Source: Phoma sp. XZ068
Taxonomy: Eukaryota > Ascomycota > Dothideomycetes > Pleosporales > Didymellaceae
Length of the DNA: 64,000 bases
Direction of reading: 5' to 3'
Assembly: GCA_004835665.1 (NCBI GenBank)
Contig: RBKR01000021.1
Span: forward strand, 1,086,560-1,150,559
Every line of letters begins with the position of its first letter. Within the stretch, counting starts at the first letter, position 1. A program made the position numbers and the translations under genes. Positions 10,764 through 24,400 of this stretch are shown one piece after another. The notes under the pieces were generated by a model. That model worked only from the letters and a program-made list of their open reading frames with translations, did not search any database and had not been told where the DNA came from.

Positions 10764-12945
10764 TTAGCGGGATGTTCGAAAGCGCATGTCTTCAAGGCGT
10801 CCCGATGTACACTTCCTTGTTCCCCAGTGAGTTCCAGGATCTCCCAGGTCCTGCTGTGGTGCGATCGTAATAGCAGATCCGTCATGCTTCAGCCCATCCT
10901 TCCAGTTGCTAGGCTTCTCTCGCACTACCTCGCGTGGCGGCTCGACACACGGAACCACCCGTGGCTCAGGCGTGGACGTTGATTTCCGGGTCAACGATTT
11001 TTACCCACAGTTTCTACCCTATGAGCACTCACCCCTTTCCACGTGTGTTTTTGGATATCTGCTATGACGGGCGCGCTATGCTTTCCTGGGCTTTTTTTTG
11101 ATGTTCTTTGCCAAGGACTGTCTGCACTGCCTCTCGTCCTCCACCAAAGCCCCGCCTTTTGTAAAGGAACAAAGCAATAATAAGCCTTGCGCTTATGATT
11201 GGAGGATAGTGTTAGTGTTAGTCAAGGTGAAGGTATAGGAGAAGGGTCGAAGGAGATTATACTGTATAGCAGACGAGGAGGTAGAGTGGGAGTGGAAGTT
11301 TAGGGGCGGGTTTAACGAAAGTGAAATTGTAAAGGGCACAGCAACTAAATATGGGCTAATTGGGTATTTACTGGTATACTGTACCAGCAAGAAACATATT
11401 ATGAGCGACTAAAATCGTACGCTACTTTTCCTTATGGTGTTGGCGCTTGATATGCTCGGGACTATGCGCGTGGAGATGAGTTCAGCAAGTGGAAGAGACC
11501 TGTGAAGTCATGAATAAATCCACATCTAGCCTTTGCAATTCAAGATGGTGCTCTAAATCTGTAGTCACTAATGCTGGGCGCACACAAAGGGGCTTCTAAT
11601 GGCTGCTGCTAAGGAGTGTTGTAGGCGAAGAGATGTAGTAACAGATATTGAAAGAAACTAAATTGGTAATGTGTTGTTCAAAGTTGTTTTGTGATTACAA
11701 CTGTTGTTAACAGCTATAATATTTGTCCCAGATAATAAATACAAGGTAATAAAAGGGAAACTTACTTGCTCTTAAATCTTTGTTGTACATGTAGCACCTT
11801 ATCAAGGTAGAACATAATTTAAGTGCTAATAGCCTGCAATATATACCTCCTGTGGTGTATAGCTAAGGTACCTTAAGAATTATGCTATACTGGCCGTGTT
11901 AGGAGGCTTTAAAGATTTTAAAAGATCTTACCAAATCTGTTGCATTTATATTGTTTAACATCACTGGCTTGATATTGTAATTGTTCCTCTTACCACTATA
12001 CATATAGTTATTTCGTATAGGAGTATTGTCTGTGGAAATTATGCTAGTATTATAAGACATCAATAATCTTAGAAAGCTAGATAGTAGGCTAATTTAATAA
12101 GTTTCGGTTGGCCGTGCTACCTACCTAGGTACTTCTACACATTTCTATATTTAAAATTCATTCTAGACACTTATAAGGGCTTACATACTTCTACCTTCTA
12201 TTTTTTCTATACTTTAATTATTACCATTCACTTCAAATATGTCTCTCTCCTTTATATCTCCCCCTTGAAAATGTCTCCCCCGGTAGGACTAGATTCTTCT
12301 TACTCTAGATCCGTTAAGGCATCGGTGTATTACTTGGGAATATTCCTGCTAACTCAGGAGTCGCAGATTGACTTGTATATTAAGTCTTCTGGGGCTGTGG
12401 GCTAGAATTTTCGTCGTTTTCATTACTTGATAGCTTGCCCGAAATATAGTAGTAGAGATTGCTAGCTTTTTGCCTACGATAACACCTCAATAAAGCAATG
12501 CTATTAAGACGTGTCTGATATCTACAAGCCCTTTAGTTCTCAATCTCTTGGCATTCTAGCTCAAAGTCTTAGGGATCAGGGACGTTACCAAAGAGTATGA
12601 CTGTTATTAAAGCGAGAGTAGTTATTAGTGGCGAGGCAAGAGCTAAGGAGTGTAAAACGTATAGATGTGTGGCAACAGATAGGGCCCAGTCTTTGTGGTA
12701 CCACGGCTTGCTCGTAGACATTGAAGGTATAGGGGACTATAACACATGTTTATACACATACATACAAAACTGAACTGCTCAGGCATTTATATTGAAACAA
12801 CAAGTTCAGGTGCGGAACCACAATTTCAAAATTAATACTAGTGCCATGCGTGGCATGGGTTCCAGAATATAAAATGCTCTCGATAGCATGCAAAGCTGTT
12901 TTCGCCGAAAAACTTGTCCTCGTTGCTTTTTCTGTTCACTTTTCC

Positions 12946-15900
12946 TTATAAAGCAACAATCAGCGCGGAGCTTAGATGCGCACTCTTTGCAGCAATCGAC
13001 AGAGCCAGTGCACTTAGGCTTGGGCTTTGCATGATATCAAAAATTGACACCTCTGCGGCAGCTTTCGTCGCTAACGTATTCCTCAACTCCACAGCGGTCA
13101 AGGAGTCCACCCCAAAATCAGCCATCGGCTTGTTTGGGAAAACTTCTGCCTCTGGAATCATGAATATATCCATAATTTTGGCAGTGATTTCTGCTCCCAC
13201 CGCTACTGCAGCTTCTTCAAGCGACTTCGCGCATGCAATGCGGCCAGCAAGTGTATCGGCCATGCCTGCATTTGCACCTTCGTCGCCTGTAGACCGGAAT
13301 TTAGCAGGCCAGAAGCGGAGGTCGCGGGAGGCTGGACCATCATCCCACAATGCACTGCTGGGTGTTGTATTAATACCGAAGACAAGCTGGGTTGCAAATG
13401 GCGAGGTAATGGCGCATGCAAGAGCTTTCAGGACATCGCCTTCGGAAAGGACCATGTGACCCTGTTTTTTGAGATATGTGTGCGTCTCATCGTGCTCGGC
13501 GACATATCCAACATTTTTTACAGCCCCAATGTCGATGGACACACAAGGAAGTCCTTGGCTTGTGCGATGTGCTGCCAGAGCGTCTTGAAATGATCCACCT
13601 GCGCCATAGTTACATTGAGACGCAATGCCAATGACGCCAGCAATGGATGATAGAATGACGAAAAAGTCAAGAGGGGTGTCTGAGAATGCTGTATGGAGAT
13701 TCCAAGTTCCCTGCACCTTGGGACGTAGACCGGTCTTGTAGTCGGTAAGGGACATTTGCTCCAGAATTGAATCGCGAAGGACCATTGCACCCTGGATCAC
13801 GCCGCGGATGGGAGCCATGCCCTTGCAGGCTTTGACGGCATGTGAGACGTCGGTCTTGTTGGTAATGTCACATGCAATAGATTTGACTTGACAACCAAGG
13901 TTATGCAGATCTTTCAGAAGTGGCGCTGCCTTTTTAGCTGCGTTAGCACTTCGGGAGAGTATGATGAGGTTCCTGGCTCCGTGCTCGGCGAGCCATAGAC
14001 AAATGCTTTGACCAATGCCTCCGAAGCCACCAACTACCACATAAGATGCGTTGGAATGCAACTTCACATTTTGCATTTGGCGAGCAACCTGCTTGAATGT
14101 TAGAGGAAAATTGTAGCCTTGAAAGAACAGAATCACATGTACTTACCGGTACTGTACTATCGGGCTTCACTGAAAGAACCACTGTTCCTGGCGATGCGCC
14201 CAACTGTGCTGACCGAAAAGCCTGGACTACATCGGATATCTCGTGCACCGAAATTTGCACTCCACCAATTTTCCTTGCTTGGATGAGTTCAAGTGCCGAA
14301 GTTAAAGCCCGATGAACCTGGCGTCCCTTGAGCATTGCGAGCATGGCAATATCAACCGCCGAAAACGTGATACCACGAGAAAAGGCGCCCATGTCTAGAC
14401 GGCTGTTCTGCTCCAAGTCTCTTTTTCCAAGTTCAATAAAGTGACCAAGAGGAGCGACACAGTTAAGTGTCTCTTGCAAAAGGGATCCTTCGAGGGTGTT
14501 GAGTACAATATCAACACCGCGCTCGTTCGTCTTCTTGAGGAGAGCTGCGGCGAAGGTAGAATCAGCACTCGAGAAGACATGATCTGCTTTGAAGCCAAGC
14601 ACGCGCCTTAAGAAGCTGCCATGCTCGCCGCTTGTCACTGTAGCAAATATCTCCGCGCCGACAAATTTGGCTAGTGAAATCGCAGCTTGGCCAACCGCCG
14701 ACCCAGCGTCGTGGATCAGAATAGTGTTTTCCTTTTCGATACGAGCAATATCCATAAGCGAGATCCAGGCTGTCGCATAAGCCACCGGAAGAGCAGAAGC
14801 CAGCTCGAACCCCATGGCTTTGGGGATGTGGACCGCGCTAGTCCAAGGTACGCGAATCGTGCTACCAGATTCGCCGTTCATCACAACAGCAACACGGTCG
14901 CCGACTTTGTAACCTTCTAGCGAAGCTAAAGCTCCAACCTGGGATACTGTACCTGCGCATTCAAAACCCATGGTCCTGTCTTGAAGAGCGTTTGTTGCAG
15001 CGCCGATGTCGCGGCTTGTTATTCCGAAGGCCTGAGGACGTATCTCAATCTCGTCCGTGGAGATATCTGTACTTGTAGGATCGAGGATTGGTACAAATAC
15101 AAGGCTGTCTAGATGTCCAGGGTTCTCAATTGTGAGACGAACGGAACTGTCGGAAAACCTTTGCGACACTGACGTGTTTGCCTCCGCCATGTCAGGGAAC
15201 CACTCCTTGTTTCGTACATTGTCCTTGAAGTACCGCAAGATATTAACGGAGCCATTCCTCTCAGAGAACTCAAAATCCCGAGGCCTGTCTTCTGTAGCAT
15301 TGGCAAAAATGCTTGCATAAACATCACTGATCGTCGAGGCCACGGGGGCAGACCAAACTTCTGCGCTTGCGTCAAGGTCAAGAGTGGCGAGTGGTTTGCC
15401 AACGTACTCTAACCGAAGGATACGAAGGAAGCCCGAAGCTAGACTGGCAAAGGGGTTCGAGGTCTCCATTGTTCCACCACGGGTGACCCAAAGGACGCCC
15501 TTCGACTTGGTGCAGATGTTTCTGACTGCCTCAAACTGTGTATCTGTTGGATTGGCTAGAAGTTGTGCAGAAACCTCCGGGAGGAAAATCACAATCTTGC
15601 CTTCACAGTCAAGGTTGTCATATGGCTGAATCGTAGGCTCAGAGTCGATTACGGTGGCAACAGCACTTGCTAAGCTGCTCAACCACGCTTGAGGCGGAGC
15701 AATCGTAGGGACTGCGATGACCACTTCTTTGTGATATAAAGGTGCTGGGACATCAGTAGTCGACATCATAACGCTATAGGAATAGACGTCATCGCTCTCG
15801 CAATCGCGGACTTCAATGTCGAGCCCACTGAAGCCGTTCTTCCAAAGTACTTCGTTCCATGTCTCGACGGTCAACGATGGAGTCAACAAACGGTACTCCT

Positions 15901-18900
15901 CCTCGCCAAGCCATTGGTCGGGCAGCAGACCAAAAGTCATTCGGACGTCTGGCTGGTCCTGGGTTGACTCCATAATGATGAGTTTACCGCCAGGTTTCAG
16001 CAGTTTCCGAACATTTGCAACAGTCTCATCCATGGATCTTGTTCTGTGTAAGACCTGGGAGGCGATCACAAGGTCGTACGTTCCAACTTCGAAGCCCTGA
16101 ACTGAAGGATCCTGCTCAATATCTAGATTTTGAAACGACAGTAGGCTCTTCCAGGGTTGAAGATCTTCTTCAGCAGCCTCAAAAAAGGTATCCGACACAT
16201 CAGTATAATCGTACGAAGCGCAAAGAGGATCGTCGATGCCCAGGGCGTTGAGAATCTGATAGGTCGCACCGCCACTGCCTGCGCCAACCTCTAGCATCTT
16301 GGCCCGAGGATTCTTCAGCGCATATAGTCGGATCAATTCTGCCATCTGAACCCTACTGCGGTCGAGCTTGAGACACTCGGCATAGAAGTGTTGCAGTAAA
16401 TGGTTGTCCTGCATCAATTCCAAGGGTGACACGCGTCCACACAGAATATCGACTAAGTGCGGACCAACGTTGCGCATAAGCTTTCCGTTGGCGCTGCTTG
16501 ATGCGACCTTCGCAATGAGTGCAGCCTTTTCTTCCTTTGTGACAGGAGCGACGCGGCTGCCGAAAGCCTGAGCTTTCATCCACGCATAGTAGCGCTTGAA
16601 GTGGCCTTGAATGCCATCGACCTCTGCCGGAGTGATTGCTGCAAGAGCATCTTTGAGGAACCAAGAACACACTAGTTTAGTATCGGCTAATGCCTGTGCT
16701 TCAATAAGATCCGGTTCGCAAGCTAGCTGCTGCTTGAGCAGCGCGGGCTTCATTAGTGTCACGTCCGGAACCCACTTCGAAGTGAGGAACTTATCGTTTT
16801 CGCACGGTTCGCGGTTGTTGAGTGCATTGCCAATAGACTGAAAGAGAAAGTCCTCGATTGTGATGACTACGTCTCCATGGTCGCCATCGACGACTGTCAC
16901 CGCAGCCTTGAAGCCTTGTTTGTCGTTGTCGCAGACCTCAGAGAAGGCATTGAAGGAAGCATCCGTGCCTTGCTTGATGTTACCCGAGATCCACAAGTTC
17001 TTGATGGAGCGAGGGACCTGTGCGGATGGCAGATGGGCTCCGGCAGCAGGTAGTGCCGCGTAGATGGCTTGGAAAACCGTGTCGAGCGTTACTGGGTGAA
17101 TCAGATGCGAATGCTCGAATTGATAAGGCATTAAAGATGCGGTGTCTGCCGTGCCAATACTCGCGAGGGAACCTTGAGAACGAGTTCGCACTGCCTTCAA
17201 ATTCTGGAAGATAGGACCGTGCTGGATACCTACGCGATGCATGGAGTCATACACGTCTGATGGACTGACACGGATTCGATAGTCGGTCGCTTGGCGAATA
17301 GCAACAGAAGGGTTCGAGACACTCATGGTCTCGTGCTCGATGCAAATAAGGCCCCGGCAGTGTTCGTTCCACTTATCGTCGTGGGTAACAGAGAAGACTT
17401 GGAATTCTTTCCAACCCTTAGCATAGATCGCCTTGTTACCGCATGGCTTGAGCGATAATTGAACCTCGATGCCATTTTCGCCCTCTGGAATGACTAGTGC
17501 TGCGAGCATGTCAATGTCCCGCAGGCGATATCCAGAAATGGCTTTGTAATTGCGCTGCTCAGCTTGTATAAGACCTTCGAGAGCCATGCAAATAAAACCC
17601 GCTCCAGGGTAGATAGTCGTTCCCTGAAGCTTGTGATCCATGATCCAAGGCATGGAAGAAGGCGTAATGACATGGCGCCAAGAAGGGTTAATGCGGTTGG
17701 TTCCAGTGACGAGGGAGCCGAGTAGATCGTGCGGTGCATCAGACAACATACGATGCGATCTGTTCATTCGTGGCTCATACCAATGGCGAATTTGGTGATT
17801 CCAGGCATATTTCGGGAGATCGGTCAACACGCGACCGCCGACTGTGAGGTTGACCTCCGACATATTCAGTGGGAAGCCTTTGTGGATCAGTTCACACGCC
17901 AGCGCGTGCATTGTGTCGACAGCATTCTTCTTTCGAACTAAACAGCAAGCATAGCCAATGATGGACTCGTTAAAGGTATCAAGTGTCGTTATGTCTTGGA
18001 TAGGCCCGGAAAGTGCTGGATGTGCGCCGAGCTCAATGACTATGTCGACATCGCTGGGCTCCCCTGGAGCAGAGAAGCACATATTGGTGAAAGACTCAAC
18101 AAAGAGCACTGGCTGTGTTAGACTCTTCACCCAATGATCTGCAGCGCCAATCTGTTCCGCTTTTGTCATTCGCTGTCCAGTGGTGGGTGAAGAGTAGATG
18201 ATATCACTCATCTGCGGTTCCGGTTTAATATTTGCGTTCAGCCATTCCGCATAAGGCTCTGCGAGGGGTTCCATGTGATGGGAGTGGTATGCCGCAGGTA
18301 CCTGAAGCTTTCGTGCAAATTTCCCGTCGGCATGGAGGATGGTTTCCAGCTCCTCAATCCCAGGAACGTCACCCGAGATGGTTACGCTCGATGGACTGTT
18401 CTGACATGCGACAACGATATGTCCTGCAGAAACACGCTGAACATATTTTTGTATATCGTCAACACCAAGCCCAACAGCCATCATTCCACCGGGACCGAGA
18501 TTGGAGTACTTTGCCACATTAGCTGCAAGGGTACCACGAGCGTACACTACGCCCATGGCACTACGGAAACTGAGCACACCCGCGGCGTATGCGCTTGCAA
18601 TCTCACCACTGGAATGGCTGCTCACTGCCGCAGGCTTAATCCCCCACGACACCAGGAGACGGACCAATGCGATTTGCACAGCAACACACACTGGTTGGCC
18701 CAGAGCCGCTTCATTGACACGCGTCGTCTTCTCACTTTGGTACAGCTCCTCCATCAGACTGTATGTGGCACCAAAGTCGCGCAGATACCCATCCGCCTCG
18801 CACAGCGCTTCACGGAAGACCGGGTAAGCAGAGATGAGTTCGCGACCCATGGCCCACCACTGAGCACCCTGACCGGTGAATATAAAGCCAAGCTTGGGAG

Positions 18901-20641
18901 GGTCGTTCCTGCGCCGCGGCTTCATTTTTCCTGCGTCGATGAGTCGAACCAACTCGGAAATTGAAGATGCGGAGGTTGCTGCTACCCAAGGGAATGCTGA
19001 ACGGCGTTCTCCAAGGGTATATGCGAGATCGTTCTGGAAGGAAGTATTATCGTTGATATCAACTAGATAGTCTCGTAGGTTGGACACCATTGCTTTAGCA
19101 GCGTGCTCATCTTTCGCGCTGAGCATGTAGACCTTAGAGGGTAGTGACGTGTTAATATTAGTTGTAGGAAGCGAAGGGATATGATTCTCAAGAATCACAT
19201 GTGAGTTTGCGCCGCCGTATCCAAAGTTATTGACTGAGGCGCGACGGAGAGTCGAGTTCCAGGGTTCTGTAACTCGGGGAACCTAAGGGGTGAATGAGCG
19301 TCAGTAAGTAACCTTAAGCTTGAGGAGGTGGTAGTGAGGGCCTCCGAAAACTCACCTTTAGATTCCACTCCCCAAGCTTTAATTTTGGATTGATGGTCTC
19401 CAAATTTGCAGCCGGGGGAATCAGTCCCTTCTCAATAGCTTTAACAACCTTTACGATACTCGCTAAGCCGGATGCACACTCCGTGTGTCCAACATTGGGC
19501 TTAATTGATCCGATTGGTAGCGGTGTATCGGTTGGTCGGGAATTCTTAAATACGGCGGCAATGGCGCCAACCTCCAGCGGATCTCCAGTTGGTGTTCCAG
19601 TACCATGGGCCTGTAACATGTTAGCGACCAGGATCCTCGGGTTTGAGGAAGATACATACCTCAAAGTACCCAGTGTCTTTTGGATCAAGCCCAGCTTTCT
19701 TGTACACGCGTTGCATGAGCGCGATCTGCGCGGCTTGGCTTGGAGTAGTGATCGTCTCCGTCTTTCCGTCTTGGTTAAGACCGGTTTCCTTAATGATGCT
19801 TTGAATTGGGTCCCCATCGCGGATGGCGTCATCGAGACGCTTAAGTACTATAGTCGCTACTCCTTCTCCGCGCCCGTACCCGTTTGCACGACTATCAAAC
19901 GCGAAAGACCGGCCATCCTTTGATATCAATGCGATGGAAGACATTGTAATGAACATGTCTGGATTAAGCATCAGATTTGCGCCTGAAACCACAGACATGC
20001 TTGATTCATGGTTGCGGAGATCATTGCATGCCTGATGCAGCGCGGTCAGAGTTGTCGAGCAACCTGTATCAATAGACATTGATGCTCCACGCAGATCGAA
20101 ATAATGCGACAGACGATTCGATGCCATGGCAGAACCAACACCAACGAGAAAGAAACGAGGTAATGTGGTAACGTCGCGAAGTCCAGCATCATGATAGTCC
20201 TTGAAGAAAGAACCAGCATAGACCGATGTGTTGGAACCAATCACGTCGTTCATGGTAAGTCCTGCATTCTCGAAAGCTTCGTAGGTACCCTCGAGCATGA
20301 GCCGAAACTGCGGGTCTAAGCACTGTTTTGTTGTTAATAAGCGCCAGGAACCACTGAGTGTAAATACTGACTGCTGCGGTCTCGGCGGGCAGGTTAAAGA
20401 ACGTGGCATCGAACTTCCCTACGTCTTCATCAAGGAAGCACGCTCCTTTTACGTTTGTAGTGTTCAGATTGTCTGGTCGCGGATGGTAGTGACCGTCGAT
20501 ATTGAATCTGTCCTCTGGAATTTCGCTCCAACCTGTTCGTCCTTCTGCACAAAGCTGCCAAAGTTTCTCAGGGTCGGTGGCACCTCCCGCGAAACGGCAA
20601 CTCATGCCAATGATGGCGATTGGTACACTGGGAGCAGTCAT
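12946..20641 (-). CDS. Highly reducing polyketide synthase (KS-AT-DH-CMeT-ER-KR-ACP)
   Basis: Iterative type I PKS that builds a reduced, possibly C-methylated chain from malonyl-CoA. Exons 20641-20372, 20322-19660, 19610-19356, 19282-14147 and 14088-12946 (introns 49, 49, 73 and 58 nt, all phase 0) give 2,488 aa, a normal size. KS spans about 1-425 with Cys178 (SIDTGCSTT), His313 (AHGTGT) and the KPNVGHTE motif. AT active Ser620 sits in SHSSG, where most have GHSxG. DH spans about 915-1220 with His946 ([15 protein letters not shown]). CMeT has an intact SAM motif LEVGAGSGG near 1394. The ER nucleotide site is near 1921 ([11 protein letters not shown]). KR has VVGGFGGIG near 2128 and [12 protein letters not shown] Ser2437 is in DFGVDSLTA. 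There is no terminal release domain, as usual for HR-PKSs that hand over their chain. It shares a divergent promoter with the NR-PKS, whose SAT domain is the likely acceptor. All catalytic centres look intact. Confidence 0.92.
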
Positions 20642-21478
20642 GTTGATTCACGCTATGTTGATATGAAATCCCTTGTGTAGTCGATGAATGATCAAGTGCG
20701 TATTGTAGCCCAAAAAGCAAGATAGAAGTACCCACTGTAACTGTGAGTTGAGGAACGAAGTTGGGCAATGGACAGAGCTTTGTCAGACCGCGGCTGAAGT
20801 TGAAAGCAGCGAGAGACTCGTAAAGAGAGATAGTCTGTACTGTGAAGTAAGTTGTTTCTAAGTCATCATTTATATAATTCTAGAAAAGTACTTTTGACCA
20901 GAGGAGTACTGTACCGCACCCACATGAGCCGCCTCCGGACCCGCAAGGCTTGGCAACGATAGCACCGCAGGAGCGGGACAATTACCGGCGTATGTTTAGA
21001 ATTGATCGTTATACTTCTTTGGTTGCCTGAGCATGGAGTGGGGTTCCAGGATAGCCGTGTGAGTCCGAATAGTTACTCCGAGCTTGGCCACAATTAAGAT
21101 AGTCCGCTTCGGAGAGCTTGGTCGCGGCCCCAACCGCAACACAGGTTGATAAGGCCCGAATCTGTAAGAGATTAGAAGCTCTCGGACCATTTCAAAACCA
21201 ATGCTGTGAGGTATATTTCTCTTTATAATGAAGAATATATAATTTTCTATATCTTTGGAGGAGTACAAAGCCGCCGTACTTACTGCACCGGGACCAGAGC
21301 TTGGCCCACCCTGCACCCTAAACGATACATCTCAAAGCTGTACTCAAGCACTCTTTCTACATCCAATTCGGTTGCACCGTCCTTCACTGTGTTTTCCCTC
21401 CCGACCATACCAGATAAGCAACACATCCTTGCTATCGGCGTCTTGTTAGCCTCAGACCAACATATTCTCTTATCCACC
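20642..21478. promoter_or_regulatory. Shared divergent promoter of the HR-PKS and NR-PKS genes
   Basis: 837 bp separate the two start codons. TA-rich stretches near 20,868-20,876 (HR-PKS side) and 21,225-21,255 (NR-PKS side) could serve as TATA regions. Between them, 21,063-21,185 holds a cluster of CCGA/TCGG half-sites (21065, 21078, 21182) and the everted CCG-N3-CGG at 21104-21112 (TCCGCTTCGGA, palindromic arms). One regulator binding here could switch on both synthases together. Confidence 0.6.
21104..21112. promoter_or_regulatory. Candidate Zn2Cys6 binding site (CCG-N3-CGG) in the PKS promoter
   Basis: CCGCTTCGG with matching flanks T and A forms an everted half-site pair in the middle of the divergent promoter, flanked by three further CCGA-type half-sites within about 80 bp on either side. 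The same geometry is found upstream of the Zn2Cys6 regulator gene. Binding is inferred, not shown. Confidence 0.35.
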
Positions 21479-24400
21479 ATGTCGTCTTTCAATCCAGGCA
21501 TACATACGACCAAAGTTTGCCTTTTTGGACCCCTGTCCTCATCTTTCTCGCAACATAGCCTTACCACACTGCGAGCCACCATCAACTCTTCCCCACAACA
21601 CGCCTGGGTAGAGCAAGTTCTCACCACCTTACCTGCGAACTACCAACATGTCGTCACAGTCTTCCCCCACCTTCGTCATGCGCATAGCGAAGCGTATATC
21701 GACAACTTGGCAGCCTGGTTAAAGACGGGTAATCTGGCTCCGGATGTGGAGCAGCTTCCCAATATGCTTCTTGCACCCCTTGTTGTCATTGCGCAACTTG
21801 TACAGTATGGAGCTTTTCTTCATAGCCAAAGTTCTACCGAAGAAACGATCGTGGAAGAGACGGTTGGATTTTGCATTGGACTGCTATCTGCCTTTGCCGT
21901 CTCTCTTTCGCATCATGCCATTGCTACAGAATTTGATCGAAACGCTGGAGCCGCAGTGCGTCTGGCGATGCTTATTGGTGCTGTTGTTGATCAACAGCAT
22001 TTGAAAGATACCAGAGGCCCTTCAAAGACCCTCTCTGTTGCGTGGAAACGAGTCGATTCCATTGACAAAAGCCGGGAGTTGGAGTCGATACTTGAAAAGT
22101 TCCCAGATGTGAGTCTTCCCCACCGAGGTTACCGTGAAAACAAATCATTCGCTTCGACTTGTTAATTTGATGTATGGATTCTAACAAACTACCAACTGAA
22201 GGCCTATATTACTGTAACATATGATACAACACGTGTTTCACTCACCACAACCATCTCCGCGCTAGCGCCGCTCCAACAGACTTTGCAAAGCGCTGGCTTC
22301 AGCGTCGCTGAACTTGGTCTATCAGGACGTTTCCATAGCGAATCAGATCACAGCGACAATTTCGAGGCTATTGTCGACTTTTGTGACAGGAACCATGCGT
22401 TTGCATTTTCTACTTCCTCGCTAGGAATTCCCACGAGGACCGACCGCGGCGCGTTGCTGATCAAGAACGAGGAGAGTCTTCACAGGACTGCACTTCGGTT
22501 TATCCTGTTGCAGAGGTGCGAATGGTACACCATCATCTCAGACCTCAGATCATCCCACATCTCCAGCCCCACTGGCTTCGTGTCCTTCGGCGAACGTTGT
22601 ATCCCATCGAGTTTACTTAGCGGTTTCACGGGACGAACTACATACTTTGATGACGCTAACATGCCATCCCTTCGAAAGAACACGAATGACGTTGCTGTCA
22701 TTGGCATGTCGATCAACGTCGCTGGGGCGTCCTCAGTTCCTGAATTCTGGGAGCTACTCGTATCCGGAAAATCACAACACCAACAAGTGTCTGAAGAGAA
22801 ATTCACCTTCGAGACCGTTTTTCGCGAGAATGATGCTAATAGGAAGTGGTACGGCAACTTCATTGATGGTGTAGAGGATTTCGACCACAAGTTTTTCAAA
22901 AAGACGCCAAGGGAGAGCACCGGCATGGATCCTCAACAACGATTGTTACTCCAGTGCGCGTACCAAGCTGTGGAGATGTCAGGGTATTTCAACAAAACCA
23001 AGGATGCCAATGTCGATACAGCAGACCCAGATCCGAACAACATTGGATGTTATATTGGTATGTGCGGCAATGATTACGTATCCAACGCTTCACATCATGC
23101 ACCCAATGCGTTCACCGCAACTGGAACCCTTCGTTCGTTTGTCGCTGGAAAGATCTCACATTATTTTGGATGGCTAGGACCTTCGCTTACACTTGATACT
23201 GCTTGTTCCGCATCCGCAGTCGCCATCCACACCGCATGCCGCGCCATCGTATCTGGAGAAGTCACTGCTGCACTTGCTGGTGGCACAAATACCATCAGCG
23301 AGCCAGGTGTTTATCAAAACCTTGCTGGTGCATCTTTCCTTAGCCCAACTGGAGCTTGCAAGCCGTTCGATGCAAAAGCAGACGGATACTGCCGCGGTGA
23401 AGCTGTTACCGCTGTCTTGCTCAAATCTATGGCTCAAGCCAAGAAGGATGGGGATGTCATCCTTGGGGTCATTTCCGGCACTGCGGTTGCGCAGAACAGC
23501 AATGACACTCCAATTGTAGTTCCTAACGCGACCTCCCTGTCTAAACTTTTCCAGACAGTGCTGAAGACTGCCAAATTGGATGCACAAGACGTGTCAGTAG
23601 TTGAAGCACATGGTACTGGCACACCAGTGGGCGATCCAGCAGAATACGCAGCAATTCGTCGTACCTTTGGCCAAGAGAAAGACAACGGAATAAGAAGAAC
23701 TGTTCCGCTACAACTTGGCTCTGTAAAAGGGCTGGTTGGGCATACGGAGGGCAGTTCTGGAGCTGTAAGCCTAGTTAAAGTGCTTTGCATGTTGCACGAG
23801 GCAGCTATTCCACCCCAGGCTAGTCATACAGCTATGAACCCAGCAATTGGAGCGAGCGAGAGGGATGGCATGCAGATCTCGACGAGGCTTATTCCCTGGA
23901 ATGCTGATTTCAGGGCTGCCCTTATCAACAATTATGGTGCGAGTGGAAGCAATGCTTCAATGGTCGTTACCCAAGCCCCTAAAATCAATTTGGAATCCAC
24001 ACCCAACGGTAACCCTGGTAATGATAATATGGATATCCGATATCCGTTTTGGTTTGGAGGATTGGATGACAGGAGTATTCGCTCTTACACGTCCAAGCTC
24101 CGCGATTATCTCAGACAGAGACCTAGTACACCCATTGCGGATCTAGCGTTTAATATTTCTCGACAAACAAACCGCACGCTGCCTTGCGCTCTAATTCTGA
24201 GCGCTAAATCGGTCCCGGCTCTAATAGAGAAGCTTACTGAGATTGAAAGCGCAGCCACGGCTTCAGTTGAGGTCCCACCGCCTCGGCCTGTTATTTTGTG
24301 TTTCGGTGGCCAGCTCTCCACAACCATTTCTCTTGACCGTGTGGTCTACGATAACGCGGTTCTTTTACGCAAATACATGGACCGCTGCAACGCAATGTCT

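Larger units (their letters stand above)
9418..12945. other. 3.5-kb intergenic region between the regulator and the HR-PKS, no supported gene
   Basis: Includes the regulator's promoter (from 9418 upward) and the HR-PKS 3' flank. No open frame here has protein-like composition or a recognisable domain. 11,650-12,600 is AT-rich with many TA steps, resembling an old, mutated insertion, but I cannot name an element. A small tandem repeat is at about 10,702-10,763. This is the place where tailoring genes of the cluster might have been expected; none is visible. Confidence 0.5.
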
